Source of the DNA: Bradyrhizobium sp. CCGUVB4N
GTDB taxonomy: Bacteria > Pseudomonadota > Alphaproteobacteria > Rhizobiales > Xanthobacteraceae
DNA: 64,000 nucleotides
NCBI RefSeq assembly: GCF_024199945.1
Contig: NZ_JANADP010000001.1
Coordinates: 4,402,001-4,466,000, forward strand
Direction: 5' to 3'
Shown: positions 16,878 to 25,889 of the stretch, in pieces
Numbering within the stretch: position 1 is the first letter of the stretch
How the letters are laid out: each line of letters starts with the position of its first letter
Translations under genes and position numbers: made by a program
The notes under the pieces: generated by a model
What the model saw: only the letters and a program-made list of their open reading frames with translations
The model's database searches: none
What the model was told of the DNA's origin: nothing

Positions 16878-19727
16878 ATGTCTATTACCTCGGTTTTTTC
16901 CCCGGTTACGGGGCAGCTCACGATTTTCGGCGACAGCGCCAATAACGGCCTCGTGATAGGCCGCGACAAGTCCGGACGCATCCTGATCAATAACGGGCAC
17001 GTGAAGACGGTCGGTGGCGATCCCACCGTGGCCAACACCAACGCGATTGATGTCTTCGGTCAAGGCGGTGACGACACGATCACCGTCGACGAAAGCCACG
17101 GTGCGATGCCGGCGGTGAACATTTTCGGCGGCGACGGCAATGACAGGATCACCGGCGGCTCGGGAAACGAGTTGCTGTTCGGGCAGGCCGGCAATGATGT
17201 GATCAAGGGCGGCGGCGGCAACGATCTGCTGTTCGGTGGCGCGGGCAACGACACGCTCGACGGCGGCAGCGGCAACAACCAGCTGTTCGGCGAGGCCGGC
17301 GACGACCTCATGATCTGGAATCCCGGCGGCGGCAGCAACGTCTTCGAAGGCGGCGACGGCAACGACACCGCGCAGATCAACGGAAGCAATGCGTCCGAGA
17401 CATTCACGATCACCGCGAACGGCACCCGCGTGCGGTTCGACGGGACGGGCACCTCGCCATTTTCGCTCGATATCGGCACGACGGAGAATCTCGTGCTGCA
17501 CGCCGGCGGCGGCGACGATGTCATCACCGCGGGCAACGGGCTGGCCAGCCTGATCTCGCTGACACTCGATGGCGGCGCCGGCAACGACACGATCACCGGC
17601 GGCGACGGCAACGATCTCCTGATCGGCGGTTCCGGCAATGACATCGTCAATGGCGGCCGCGGCAACGACGTCGCCCAGCTCGGGAGCGGTGACGACACCT
17701 TCATCTGGAATCCCGGCGACGGCAGCGACACCGTGGAAGGCGGATCGGGCAACGACAAGCTCGTGTTCAACGGCGCCAACATCAACGAGAACATCAACAT
17801 CACGGCCAATGGCGGCAGGGTGCGCTTCACCCGCGATGTCGCCAACATCACGATGGACCTCAACAGCATCGAGGAGATCGAGTTCGATGCGCGCGGCGGC
17901 GCCGACAACGTCACCGTCGGCGATCTCACCGGAACCGGCGTGAAGCAGGTGCTGGTCGATCTCGGAACCGTTCCCGGCGGCACGCAAGGCGACGGCGCGG
18001 CTGACACCGTGACCGTCAACGGCACCAACGGCAATCAGCACATCCAGGTCACGGCCGTCGGCACCACGGTCACGGTGACAGGCCTGCCGGAGATCGTGAC
18101 CATCGCCAATGCGGAGGCTGCCAACGACCGGCTGGTAATCCAGGCGCTCGGCGGCAACGACGTCATCGATGCGTCGATGCTCGCTGCGGTGATCGGGCTG
18201 ACCATTGACGGCGGCGCAGGCAACGACACCATCACCGGCAGCCAGGGCAACGACACCCTGATCGGCGGCGACGGCAACGACAAGGTCACCGGCGGCCGCG
18301 GCAACGATTTGGCTCTGCTCGGTGCGGGCGATGACATCTTCACGTGGAATCCCGGTGACGGCAGCGACGTCGTCGAAGGCGGCACGGGAACGGATACGCT
18401 GGTGTTCAACGGCTCCAACGTGGCCGAGAACATGTCGATCTCGGCGAATGGAAGCCGCGCGCTGCTCACCCGCGATGTCGGCAATGTCGTCATGGATATC
18501 AACGGCGTCGAGCACGTGCAGATCGCTGCTGCCGGCGGTGCCGACAACATCACGGTCAACGATCTCACCGGCACCGATGTCACCCAGGTCGCGATCGACC
18601 TCAGCGCCAGCCCCGGCAGCCAGAGCGGCGACGGCGCGGCGGACCGCGTGACGGTGAACGGCAGTGCGGGCGACGACACCATCAAGGTCGTCACCTCAGG
18701 CGGGTCGATCGACGTCAACGGGCTGGCCGCGCAGGTCACGATCGCGCATGCCGATGCCGGCGACGTGCTCGCCGTCAACGGCGGAGGCGGCAACGACGTC
18801 ATCGACGCCTCCGCGATCAAGGCCGGACAGCTCCTCAGCCTCAACATCAACGGCGGCGACGGCAACGACACCATCACCGGCAGCGCCGGCAATGACGTCG
18901 TGAACGGCGGCCGCGGCAACGACGTCGCCAATCTCGGCGCCGGTGACGACACCTTCGTCTGGAATCCCGGCGACGGCAGCGACACCGTCGAAGGTGGCAA
19001 GGGCACCGATACGCTGTTGTTCAACGGCGCCAACGTCAACGAGAACATCAACATCTCCGCCAATGGCGGCAGGGTGCTGTTCACCCGCGATGTCGCCAAC
19101 ATCGCGATGGACGTGAACAACATCGAGCATATCGACTTCAATGCGCTGGGCGGCGCCGACAACATCACGGTCAATGATCTCTCCGGCACCGGCGTGAACC
19201 AGGTCAACCTCGACCTCGGCGCCAATGACGGCGCCGCCGATACCGTGACCATCAACGGAACCAGTGGCGCCGACGTCATCACGGTGACCGAGCACGACGG
19301 CATCATCACGGTGTCCGGGCTTGGCCAGGACATCAACATCACCGATGCCGGTGCGGGCGACAGGCTCGTCATCAACGGCCTCGACGGCGACGATGTCATC
19401 ACCGCCACCGGCCTGCACGGCGGCATCCAGCTCGTCGCCAACGGCGGCAACGGCGATGACGTCCTGATCGGCGGCTCCGGAAACGATACGCTGACCGGCG
19501 GCGCGGGTGACGATGTGCTGATCGGCGGTCCCGGCCAGGACGTCCTCGATGGCGGCACCGGCAACAACGTCCTGATCCAGGACGGTGGGGCGATGGCGGC
19601 CGCGATGCTGCTCAACCAGGCCATGGCGGCGAGCTTCGTTCCCGCAGGCGACGGCCATGGCGTGATGCCGCTGGCCGATCCGCACACGGCGCAAACCCAG
19701 ACGCTCGCTCCGCCGCAGCACGCCTGA
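16878..19727 (+). CDS. RTX-like calcium-binding repeat protein, type I secretion substrate
   Basis: A 949-residue, very acidic, Gly/Asn/Asp-rich protein without an N-terminal signal peptide. Blocks of GGxGxDxxx nonapeptides occur at about residues 80-145 and 855-900 (GGSGNDTLTGGAGDDVLIGG) and as shorter groups between. Between them lie three long near-identical modules of about 205-213 residues, each opening with ...DDTF-x-WNPGDGSD-x-VEGG and running through FNGxNxxENxxIxANG. RTX nonapeptides fold into Ca-binding beta-rolls after export. The C-terminus is hydrophobic/Ala-rich, as needed for an uncleaved type I signal. The HlyB- and HlyD-type genes directly downstream support secretion by that route. 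No toxin, protease or lipase domain is visible, so an adhesin or surface-layer role is the best guess. Confidence 0.9.
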   Translation: MSITSVFSPVTGQLTIFGDSANNGLVIGRDKSGRILINNGHVKTVGGDPTVANTNAIDVFGQGGDDTITVDESHGAMPAVNIFGGDGNDRITGGSGNELLFGQAGNDVIKGGGGNDLLFGGAGNDTLDGGSGNNQLFGEAGDDLMIWNPGGGSNVFEGGDGNDTAQINGSNASETFTITANGTRVRFDGTGTSPFSLDIGTTENLVLHAGGGDDVITAGNGLASLISLTLDGGAGNDTITGGDGNDLLIGGSGNDIVNGGRGNDVAQLGSGDDTFIWNPGDGSDTVEGGSGNDKLVFNGANINENINITANGGRVRFTRDVANITMDLNSIEEIEFDARGGADNVTVGDLTGTGVKQVLVDLGTVPGGTQGDGAADTVTVNGTNGNQHIQVTAVGTTVTVTGLPEIVTIANAEAANDRLVIQALGGNDVIDASMLAAVIGLTIDGGAGNDTITGSQGNDTLIGGDGNDKVTGGRGNDLALLGAGDDIFTWNPGDGSDVVEGGTGTDTLVFNGSNVAENMSISANGSRALLTRDVGNVVMDINGVEHVQIAAAGGADNITVNDLTGTDVTQVAIDLSASPGSQSGDGAADRVTVNGSAGDDTIKVVTSGGSIDVNGLAAQVTIAHADAGDVLAVNGGGGNDVIDASAIKAGQLLSLNINGGDGNDTITGSAGNDVVNGGRGNDVANLGAGDDTFVWNPGDGSDTVEGGKGTDTLLFNGANVNENINISANGGRVLFTRDVANIAMDVNNIEHIDFNALGGADNITVNDLSGTGVNQVNLDLGANDGAADTVTINGTSGADVITVTEHDGIITVSGLGQDINITDAGAGDRLVINGLDGDDVITATGLHGGIQLVANGGNGDDVLIGGSGNDTLTGGAGDDVLIGGPGQDVLDGGTGNNVLIQDGGAMAAAMLLNQAMAASFVPAGDGHGVMPLADPHTAQTQTLAPPQHA

Positions 19728-19749
19728 CGCTCCGGCCTGGAGAACGCCC

Positions 19750-21882
19750 ATGACGACGCACGCGGTCTCGACCGATACGGGGCTCGACGCGCTCCTGACC
19801 TTGCTTCACCTGCAAGGCGTGGCGGCCGAGCGCGATCAGCTCAGGCACCGGCAAGGTACGGCCCATTTTGGCGCAGCGGACATCATCCGCTGCGCCAAAT
19901 CCCTCGGCTTAAAAGCGCGAACCCATCGAACGCAGTGGAGCCGCCTGCCGGACACTCCGCTCCCGGCGATCGCGATGCTGCGTGACGGCAGCTTCATGGT
20001 CATCGCAAAAGCCTCCGCCGACAAGGTGCTGGTGCAGTCGCCGATGACGCAGCGGCCCGTGTTCATGGAGCGCGACGAGTTTGCCGTGATCTGGGACGGC
20101 GGATTGATCCTGACGACCCGGCGCGCAGGGTTATCCGACCTCGGACGGCGCTTCGACATCACCTGGTTCATCGGCGCCATCGGCAAGTACCGGCGGCTGC
20201 TGGGGGAGGTGGTGGCGGCCTCGTTCTTCCTCCAGCTGTTTGCGCTGGTGTCGCCGCTGTTCTTCCAGGTCGTGATCGACAAGGTGCTGGTGCACCGCTC
20301 GCTGTCGACGCTCGACGTGCTCGTCGTCGGCCTCGTGGTCGTCTCGCTGTTCGACACCATGCTCGGAATCCTGCGCAACTATCTGTTCTCGCACACGACC
20401 AACCGCATCGACGTCGAGCTGGGCGCGCGCCTGTTCAATCATCTGCTGGCGTTGCCGATGGCCTGGTTTCAGGCGAGGCGCGTCGGCGATTCCGTGGCGC
20501 GGGTCCGCGAGCTCGAGAACATCCGGAATTTCATCACCTCATCGTCGCTGACGCTGCTCATCGACCTGGTCTTCACCTCGGTGTTCCTGGCGGTGATGTT
20601 CGCCTATTCGCCGCTGATGACCTGCATCGTGCTCGGATCGTTCCCGTTCTACATCGCGATCTCGGCGGTCGCGACGCCGCTGTTTCGCCGCCGGCTGGAG
20701 GAGAAATTCCGCCGCGGCGCCGAGAACCAGGCGTTTCTGGTCGAGAGCGTCTCTGGCATCGAGACGCTGAAGGCGATGGCGGTCGAGCCGCAGATGCAGC
20801 GCCGCTGGGAAGAGCAGCTCGCTGCTTACGTCTCTGCGAGCTTTGGCGTCACCAGCCTCGGCAACACCGCAAGCCAGCTCGTGCAGTTCGTCAGCAAGGT
20901 CGTCACCGCTGGCATCCTCTATGTCGGCGCGCGGCTGGTGATCGGCGATGCGCTGACCGTCGGCGAGCTCGTGGCCTTCAACATCTTCGCGGGCCGCGTC
21001 TCGGCGCCGGTGTTGCGGCTGGCGCAGGTCTGGCAGGATTTCCATCAGGCGCGGCTCTCGATCGCGCGGCTCGGCGACATCCTCAACAGTGCCGCGGAGC
21101 CGGCTTACTCCGCGGGCCGCGCCGGGCTGCCGGCGCTCCAGGGCAACATTCGCTTCGAGCACGTCGCGTTTCGCTACCGGCTCGATGGGCCGGAAATCCT
21201 GCATGATGTCTCCTTCGATATTCCGGCCGGCCAGACCGTCGGCATCGTCGGCTCGTCGGGGTCCGGCAAGAGCACCTTCGCAAAGCTGGTGCAGCGGCTG
21301 TATTTGCCGCAGGGCGGCCGCGTGCTGATCGACGGCATGGACCTGGTGATGACCGACCCGGCCTGGCTGCGGCGACAGATCGGCGTGGTGCTGCAGGAGA
21401 ACATGCTGTTCAACCGCTCGGTGCGGGACAACATCGCGCTCGCCGATCCGACTTTGCCGATGGACCGGATCATCGAGGCGGCAAGGCTTGCCGGCGCGCA
21501 TGATTTCATTCTTGAGCTTCCCGAAGGCTACGACACGGTGGTCGGCGAGCGCGGCTCGACACTCTCGGGCGGCCAGCGTCAGCGCATCGCGGTCGCCCGC
21601 GCGCTGGTGACCAATCCGCGCATCCTGATCTTCGACGAAGCCACCAGCGCGCTGGACTACGAAAGCGAGCGGATCGTCCACGACAACATGAAAGACATCG
21701 CGAAGGGCCGCACCGTCCTGATCATCGCGCATCGTCTCTCCACCGTCCGCGGCGCCGATCGCATCTTCACGCTGGAGCGCGGCCGTCTGGTCGAGGACGG
21801 CACGCATGATGCCTTGATCAGGAGCGGCGGCCGCTATGCCAACCTGCACCGGCTTCAGGGAGGACTCTATGAGGTCGGCTAG
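19750..21882 (+). CDS. Type I secretion ABC exporter (HlyB type)
   Basis: A 710-residue exporter. An N-terminal C39-like domain (about 1-145) closely follows HlyB but has no catalytic Cys motif, so it should bind rather than cleave substrate. Then come the transmembrane domain (about 155-440; FDITWFIGAIGKYRRL and LFFQVVIDKVLVHR are HlyB signatures) and the ATPase domain with Walker A GSSGSGKST (near 501-509), signature LSGGQRQRIAVARAL (near 605) and Walker B ILIFDEATSALD. It lies 22 nt after the RTX gene and overlaps the adaptor gene, so the three form one operon. No TolC-type outer-membrane partner is in the window. Confidence 0.95.
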   Translation: MTTHAVSTDTGLDALLTLLHLQGVAAERDQLRHRQGTAHFGAADIIRCAKSLGLKARTHRTQWSRLPDTPLPAIAMLRDGSFMVIAKASADKVLVQSPMTQRPVFMERDEFAVIWDGGLILTTRRAGLSDLGRRFDITWFIGAIGKYRRLLGEVVAASFFLQLFALVSPLFFQVVIDKVLVHRSLSTLDVLVVGLVVVSLFDTMLGILRNYLFSHTTNRIDVELGARLFNHLLALPMAWFQARRVGDSVARVRELENIRNFITSSSLTLLIDLVFTSVFLAVMFAYSPLMTCIVLGSFPFYIAISAVATPLFRRRLEEKFRRGAENQAFLVESVSGIETLKAMAVEPQMQRRWEEQLAAYVSASFGVTSLGNTASQLVQFVSKVVTAGILYVGARLVIGDALTVGELVAFNIFAGRVSAPVLRLAQVWQDFHQARLSIARLGDILNSAAEPAYSAGRAGLPALQGNIRFEHVAFRYRLDGPEILHDVSFDIPAGQTVGIVGSSGSGKSTFAKLVQRLYLPQGGRVLIDGMDLVMTDPAWLRRQIGVVLQENMLFNRSVRDNIALADPTLPMDRIIEAARLAGAHDFILELPEGYDTVVGERGSTLSGGQRQRIAVARALVTNPRILIFDEATSALDYESERIVHDNMKDIAKGRTVLIIAHRLSTVRGADRIFTLERGRLVEDGTHDALIRSGGRYANLHRLQGGLYEVG

Positions 21883-23320
21883 CACCGCACCGGCCCGAAA
21901 GCCGGAGCAGACTGTCGTTCCGTTCCGGACTACGAAGAACCGGAGCGCCGCGGAAACCGCGTTCCTGCCCGCTGCGCTGGAGATCACGGAAACCCCGCCG
22001 TCGCCGATCGGCCGCGCCATCGCGTTCGCGCTGATGGCCCTGGTTTGCGTGGCGCTGGCTTGGTCGGCCTGGGGCACGATCGACATCGTGGCGTCCGCGA
22101 CCGGCAAGGTGGTGTCGAGCGGCCGCAGCAAGGTGGTGCAGCCCTTCGAGACCGGCGTGGTACGCGCCATCCATGTGCAGGACGGGCAGGCGGTCAAGTC
22201 CGGCGACGTGTTGATCGAGCTCGATCCGACCGTCAATGCCGCGGAGCGCGACCATCTGCATGACGATCTCATGGCCGAACGGCTCAACAGCGCGCGCCTG
22301 CGCGCGGCGCTTGCCGCCGGCGAAGATGGTCCCGCCAATCTGGTCCCGCCCGCCGATACCGATCCCTTGCTTGTCGCGACGCAGCAGCAACTTCTCGCCA
22401 GCCAGGTTGGCGAGCACCGCGCCAAGCTCGCGGCGCTTGCCGGCCAGGAGGCGCAGAAGAACGCCGAGCAGCAGACGATCGCGGCGACGATCCACAAGCT
22501 CGGTGCCTTGCTCCCGGTGACCGAGCAGCGCGTCGATATCCGCAGGACGCTGATGGAGAAGGAGATCGGCTCGAAGCTGACCTATTACGAGACGCTCCAG
22601 CTCCAGATCGAGCAGCAGGAGGAGCTCGGGGTCCAGCGCAGCCATCTGAAGGAAGCCGAGTCCGCCGTCGCCGCGATCAGGGAGACCCGCATCCAGGCGG
22701 TGGCCGAGTATCGCAAGAGCCTGTCCGACGAGCTCGCCAAGAGCGAGCAGAAAGCCAACGGCCTCGCGCGCGATCTGATCAAGGCGCAGCAGCGGACGCA
22801 GCTTCAGCGACTGACGTCACCGGTGGACGGCGTCGTGCAGCAGCTGGCGGTCCACACCGTCGGCGGCGTGGTCACGCCGGCGCAGTCGCTGCTCGTGATC
22901 GTGCCGTCGGATACCCGGCTCGAGATCGAGGCGATGATCTCCAACCGCGACATCGGCTTCGTCGAGCCCGGGCAGGGCGCCGCAATCAAGATCGACACGT
23001 TCAACTTCACCCGCTACGGCCTGCTGCAAGGCCGCGTCGAGAGCGTCTCGCAGGACGCCATCATTCGCGACCGTCCGCCGGAGCGTGGCGACCGCGCGCC
23101 CGGCGCGCAGCACGATAGCAGCGAGCCCACCGGGCAGGAGCTGAGCTACAGCGCACGTATTTCGCTCGACCGCACGCAAATGCAGGTGGACGACCGCCTC
23201 GTCAGCCTCACGCCGGGCATGGCGGTCACGGTGGAGATCAGGACCGGCTCGCGCACCATTCTGAGCTATCTGCTGTCGCCGCTGCAGCGCTACCGGCACG
23301 ACATCATGCGGGAGCGCTAG
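21869..23320 (+). CDS. Type I secretion membrane-fusion protein (HlyD type)
   Basis: A 483-residue adaptor. A short cytoplasmic N-terminus precedes one transmembrane helix (about 50-70, IAFALMALVCVALAWSAWG). Next come the barrel-sandwich half (GKVVSSGRSKVVQPFETGVV...VHVQDGQAVKSGDVLIELDP), a long coiled-coil hairpin (about 125-315), and the returning lipoyl half (LTSPVDGVVQQLAVHTVGGVV) with a C-terminal beta domain. It bridges the HlyB-type pump to an outer-membrane channel. The start is fixed by AGGGAGGA 6 nt upstream and overlaps the exporter gene by 14 nt. Confidence 0.95.
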   Translation: MRSASTAPARKPEQTVVPFRTTKNRSAAETAFLPAALEITETPPSPIGRAIAFALMALVCVALAWSAWGTIDIVASATGKVVSSGRSKVVQPFETGVVRAIHVQDGQAVKSGDVLIELDPTVNAAERDHLHDDLMAERLNSARLRAALAAGEDGPANLVPPADTDPLLVATQQQLLASQVGEHRAKLAALAGQEAQKNAEQQTIAATIHKLGALLPVTEQRVDIRRTLMEKEIGSKLTYYETLQLQIEQQEELGVQRSHLKEAESAVAAIRETRIQAVAEYRKSLSDELAKSEQKANGLARDLIKAQQRTQLQRLTSPVDGVVQQLAVHTVGGVVTPAQSLLVIVPSDTRLEIEAMISNRDIGFVEPGQGAAIKIDTFNFTRYGLLQGRVESVSQDAIIRDRPPERGDRAPGAQHDSSEPTGQELSYSARISLDRTQMQVDDRLVSLTPGMAVTVEIRTGSRTILSYLLSPLQRYRHDIMRER

Positions 23321-23330
23321 GGTGCGCGCC

Positions 23331-25475
23331 TCACTTCCTGGTAAACCGGATCGTTCCATCCCAATCGTCCGGAGGTGGTTCGAGCAGGAAGCCGACCACG
23401 CGGTCGAGGTAGATTCCGGCCAGCACATCGTCCGGACGGGCGCGGGCAAACGCCTCCAGCGCCTCGAACGCACGCATCCAATCCCGGCTGGCGTAAGCCT
23501 CGTAAACGCGGTGCCAATCGCGAACGATGTCGGTCATATCAGCCGTTGCAAGGCAATCCTCCGGACCCTCGAGGGCGCCAAGAAGCTCGAAGAGGTCGAG
23601 TGACCTCTTCGCGCCCTTCGGCTGGATCCTGTCGACGCGACGAAACAGAAACGCGTCCGAGCAGAGGTCCGCGATCTCTGCGCTCGCCAGGATTTCGGTG
23701 CCGTAATATTTGTTGAGGCCTTCGATCCGGGAGGCGACATTCACGGTATCGCCGATGGCGGTGTAGTCGATCCGGTCGGTCGAGCCGACATTGCCCAAGA
23801 TCGCTTCGCCGCCGTGGAGCCCGAAACGGGTGTGCCACGGCGTAAGGCCGTCTGCCTTCCAGCGTTCTCCAAGGCGGTGGGCCGCCGCCCGGCACTTGAG
23901 CGCCGTACGACAGGCCACGTGTTCGTGCCGCGCAACCGGCAGCGGCGCATTCCAGAAGGAGAAGATGGCGTCGCCAATGAACTTGTCGACGGTCCCTTGC
24001 TCGCTGATGACCACGGAGGCGAGTTCCTCGAAATATGTCGACAGATTCACCATCAGATCCTTGGCGGGCGTGACACCGGCCATCGACGTGAAATCCTGGA
24101 CATCCGTGAACATGATGCTGACGTTGCGGGTCTCGCCGCCGACCGCGACAACCGTCTCGCTTTGCAGGATGTCCCTCACGAGCGCCTTCGGGACGAACTT
24201 CGTCACTTCGCGGAGCGTGCTCTTCATCCCGGACATCGACCTGATCAGCACATCGAGTTCCCGGACACGCGAGCCGAAGCCGATCGGATCGTCCAGCTTG
24301 AATGCCCGGATCAGATCCGCCTCGCCGGCGAGCTTCATGACGGGCCGCGAGATCGAATGCGCGAGGTAGGCGATCGCCGGCAGCGACAACACGAAGATGA
24401 GCAGGGCAGGCGGGATGCTCCGCGCTGCGGCATCGGCCAACGTGCCCATGAAATCCGAAAGTGGCGCCGCATAGAGCACGAAGAACGCGCCGCCGTCCCT
24501 TGCGACCTGGCGAACGACCGTTGCGAGAAAGTCCGCGCCTGCGGCATGGAAGCGGACCAGGGAAAACGGACCGTTCTGCTCGAATAGTCGTACGGCTTCC
24601 TGAATCACGGGATCGGAAAGTTCGCTGACGGTCGCGACCTGCATCGCGTCGCCTCCATTGATGCCGGATGGCTTGAACATCTGGCTGGGATCGGAGTGGG
24701 CCAGAAGCCGCTTCTGCTCGTCGAAGGCCACAAAGCGATGGCTGTCATTGAGGCGGACGGACCGCACATAGGCCATTAATCGGTCGATAGTGATGTCGAC
24801 GCCGACGGCGCCGCCCTCGAAGGCCTTGGCGAGAGTCATTCCCGCCTGCGATGTGGTGGCGAAAATGTAGGGCACGTTCCGGACGATATTCTGCGGCTGC
24901 GCCCTCGCATCGCGATACCATGGGCGAAGGCGCGGATCATAATCGGCGGCAATGTTGCGCGTGCCGACCTGACGCCGGCCGGCATCGAGAAATCGCCAGG
25001 TCTCGGTGCGCACCCCGGCTTCATCGTGGTTGATCTCCTGTATCGCGAACCGGGTCGTCGGAGGCGCGCTCAAGGCCGAGACAAAGGAGCTTTCAGCCTC
25101 CGAGATGGACAGGATCTGAAAATAGTCCCCATTTTCGTAGCCGACGTAAGTTGAGGAAATCTGGGGACTGAGCGCCAGGCTCGTCAGGATCAGCGGCTCG
25201 ATTGAAGCTTTCAGCCCCGCGATCTGCCGGACCGCGGGCGCGTCGCTGAGCTGGGCCGCGATCAGGAACGCGGGAGCAAAGAAGCCCAGCCGCCGTTCGT
25301 TGATCCGATCGATCGTCGTCTTGAAGCTGTCCGAGGCTGCCCTGATCGCTGCTCTGCGGGTCTCGAGGTAGTTAGTGACCGTCAGCGCGGTTCCGAGCAG
25401 GAACGCCGCGAGTACGAAAAGCGTGAGCACGGTCACGAATATCGGGATGCGTGGCGTACGATCTGCTGCATGCAT
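23331..25475 (-). CDS. Membrane class III adenylate cyclase with periplasmic Cache sensor
   Basis: 714 residues: TM1 (about 12-34), a large extracytoplasmic dCache-type sensor (about 40-345), TM2 (about 352-374), a HAMP-like linker (about 376-425) and a class III cyclase domain (about 445-640). Catalytic residues are present: metal-binding Asp458 (FTDVQDFT) and Asp502 (DKFIGDA), purine-selecting Lys498 and Asp570 (RIDYTAIGD), which favour ATP over GTP, and transition-state Asn579/Arg583 (VNVASR). All essential residues are intact, so the cyclase should be active and cAMP-producing. It starts 24 nt after a lone cyclic-nucleotide-binding protein on the same strand. It is convergent with the secretion operon (10-nt gap). 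Confidence 0.95.
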   Translation of the reverse strand: MHAADRTPRIPIFVTVLTLFVLAAFLLGTALTVTNYLETRRAAIRAASDSFKTTIDRINERRLGFFAPAFLIAAQLSDAPAVRQIAGLKASIEPLILTSLALSPQISSTYVGYENGDYFQILSISEAESSFVSALSAPPTTRFAIQEINHDEAGVRTETWRFLDAGRRQVGTRNIAADYDPRLRPWYRDARAQPQNIVRNVPYIFATTSQAGMTLAKAFEGGAVGVDITIDRLMAYVRSVRLNDSHRFVAFDEQKRLLAHSDPSQMFKPSGINGGDAMQVATVSELSDPVIQEAVRLFEQNGPFSLVRFHAAGADFLATVVRQVARDGGAFFVLYAAPLSDFMGTLADAAARSIPPALLIFVLSLPAIAYLAHSISRPVMKLAGEADLIRAFKLDDPIGFGSRVRELDVLIRSMSGMKSTLREVTKFVPKALVRDILQSETVVAVGGETRNVSIMFTDVQDFTSMAGVTPAKDLMVNLSTYFEELASVVISEQGTVDKFIGDAIFSFWNAPLPVARHEHVACRTALKCRAAAHRLGERWKADGLTPWHTRFGLHGGEAILGNVGSTDRIDYTAIGDTVNVASRIEGLNKYYGTEILASAEIADLCSDAFLFRRVDRIQPKGAKRSLDLFELLGALEGPEDCLATADMTDIVRDWHRVYEAYASRDWMRAFEALEAFARARPDDVLAGIYLDRVVGFLLEPPPDDWDGTIRFTRK

Positions 25476-25499
25476 GGCTGCGGACCCTCACGAGCCGCG

Positions 25500-25889
25500 T
25501 TACGTGGACAGGTCGATGATGCGCTTGGACAGATAGTCCACCCAGTATCGAAGGAAGGGGTCGGCCTCATCGAGCTTCTGCTTGAGCCTGCTCTCGCTGA
25601 CTGCCAGCAGGTCGCATCCGTTTTTGGTATAAGCCGATGCGGCGCGTTGTGCGCCCGCCATCAAGGCGTGCACGCCAAACATCTGGCCCGGCTGGAGCTC
25701 GGTGACGAGGCGCTGCTGGTCGGTGCCGAACCGGAGATAGATCGTGACGTCGCCCCGAAGCAGGATGTAGGCGATCGTTCCGATTTCACCCTCGACGAAG
25801 ATCGTCGCGCCCGCAGGACAGGTTCTTCGGCCGAGACCCTCCCGGATCGAAACAATCGGGGCATCCGTGCTTCCAGGTTCGATGATCAT
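25500..25889 (-). CDS. Single-domain cyclic-nucleotide-binding protein
   Basis: A 129-residue protein consisting almost only of a cNMP-binding beta-roll (about 15-105) plus a short C-terminal helix; there is no DNA-binding domain. The beta-roll motif GATIFVEGEIG-x-IAYILLRGDVTIY is clear. In the phosphate-binding cassette (FGVHALMAGAQRAASA) the Arg82 contact is kept, but the canonical Glu of FGEL is replaced (FGVH), so nucleotide affinity may be altered. Its ATG overlaps the stop of the formylglycine-enzyme gene by four bases and an adenylate cyclase follows, suggesting that it is a cAMP effector or buffer for this operon. Confidence 0.88.
   Translation of the reverse strand: MIIEPGSTDAPIVSIREGLGRRTCPAGATIFVEGEIGTIAYILLRGDVTIYLRFGTDQQRLVTELQPGQMFGVHALMAGAQRAASAYTKNGCDLLAVSESRLKQKLDEADPFLRYWVDYLSKRIIDLST

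Noticed and set aside
16833..19687. Long open frames on the minus strand opposite the RTX-like gene (up to about 560 residues)
   Set aside because: They are translations of the GGxGxD repeat DNA in the wrong strand, low-complexity and without a start signal or family motif; high GC and repeat periodicity suppress stops.
16878..19727. Repeated DNA considered as a possible CRISPR or satellite array
   Set aside because: The repeats stay in one reading frame, encode RTX and beta modules and lack unique spacers of constant length.
20539..22497. Minus-strand open frame of about 650 residues opposite the type I secretion genes
   Set aside because: It covers the HlyB/HlyD-type genes, which have intact motifs; no protein character of its own.
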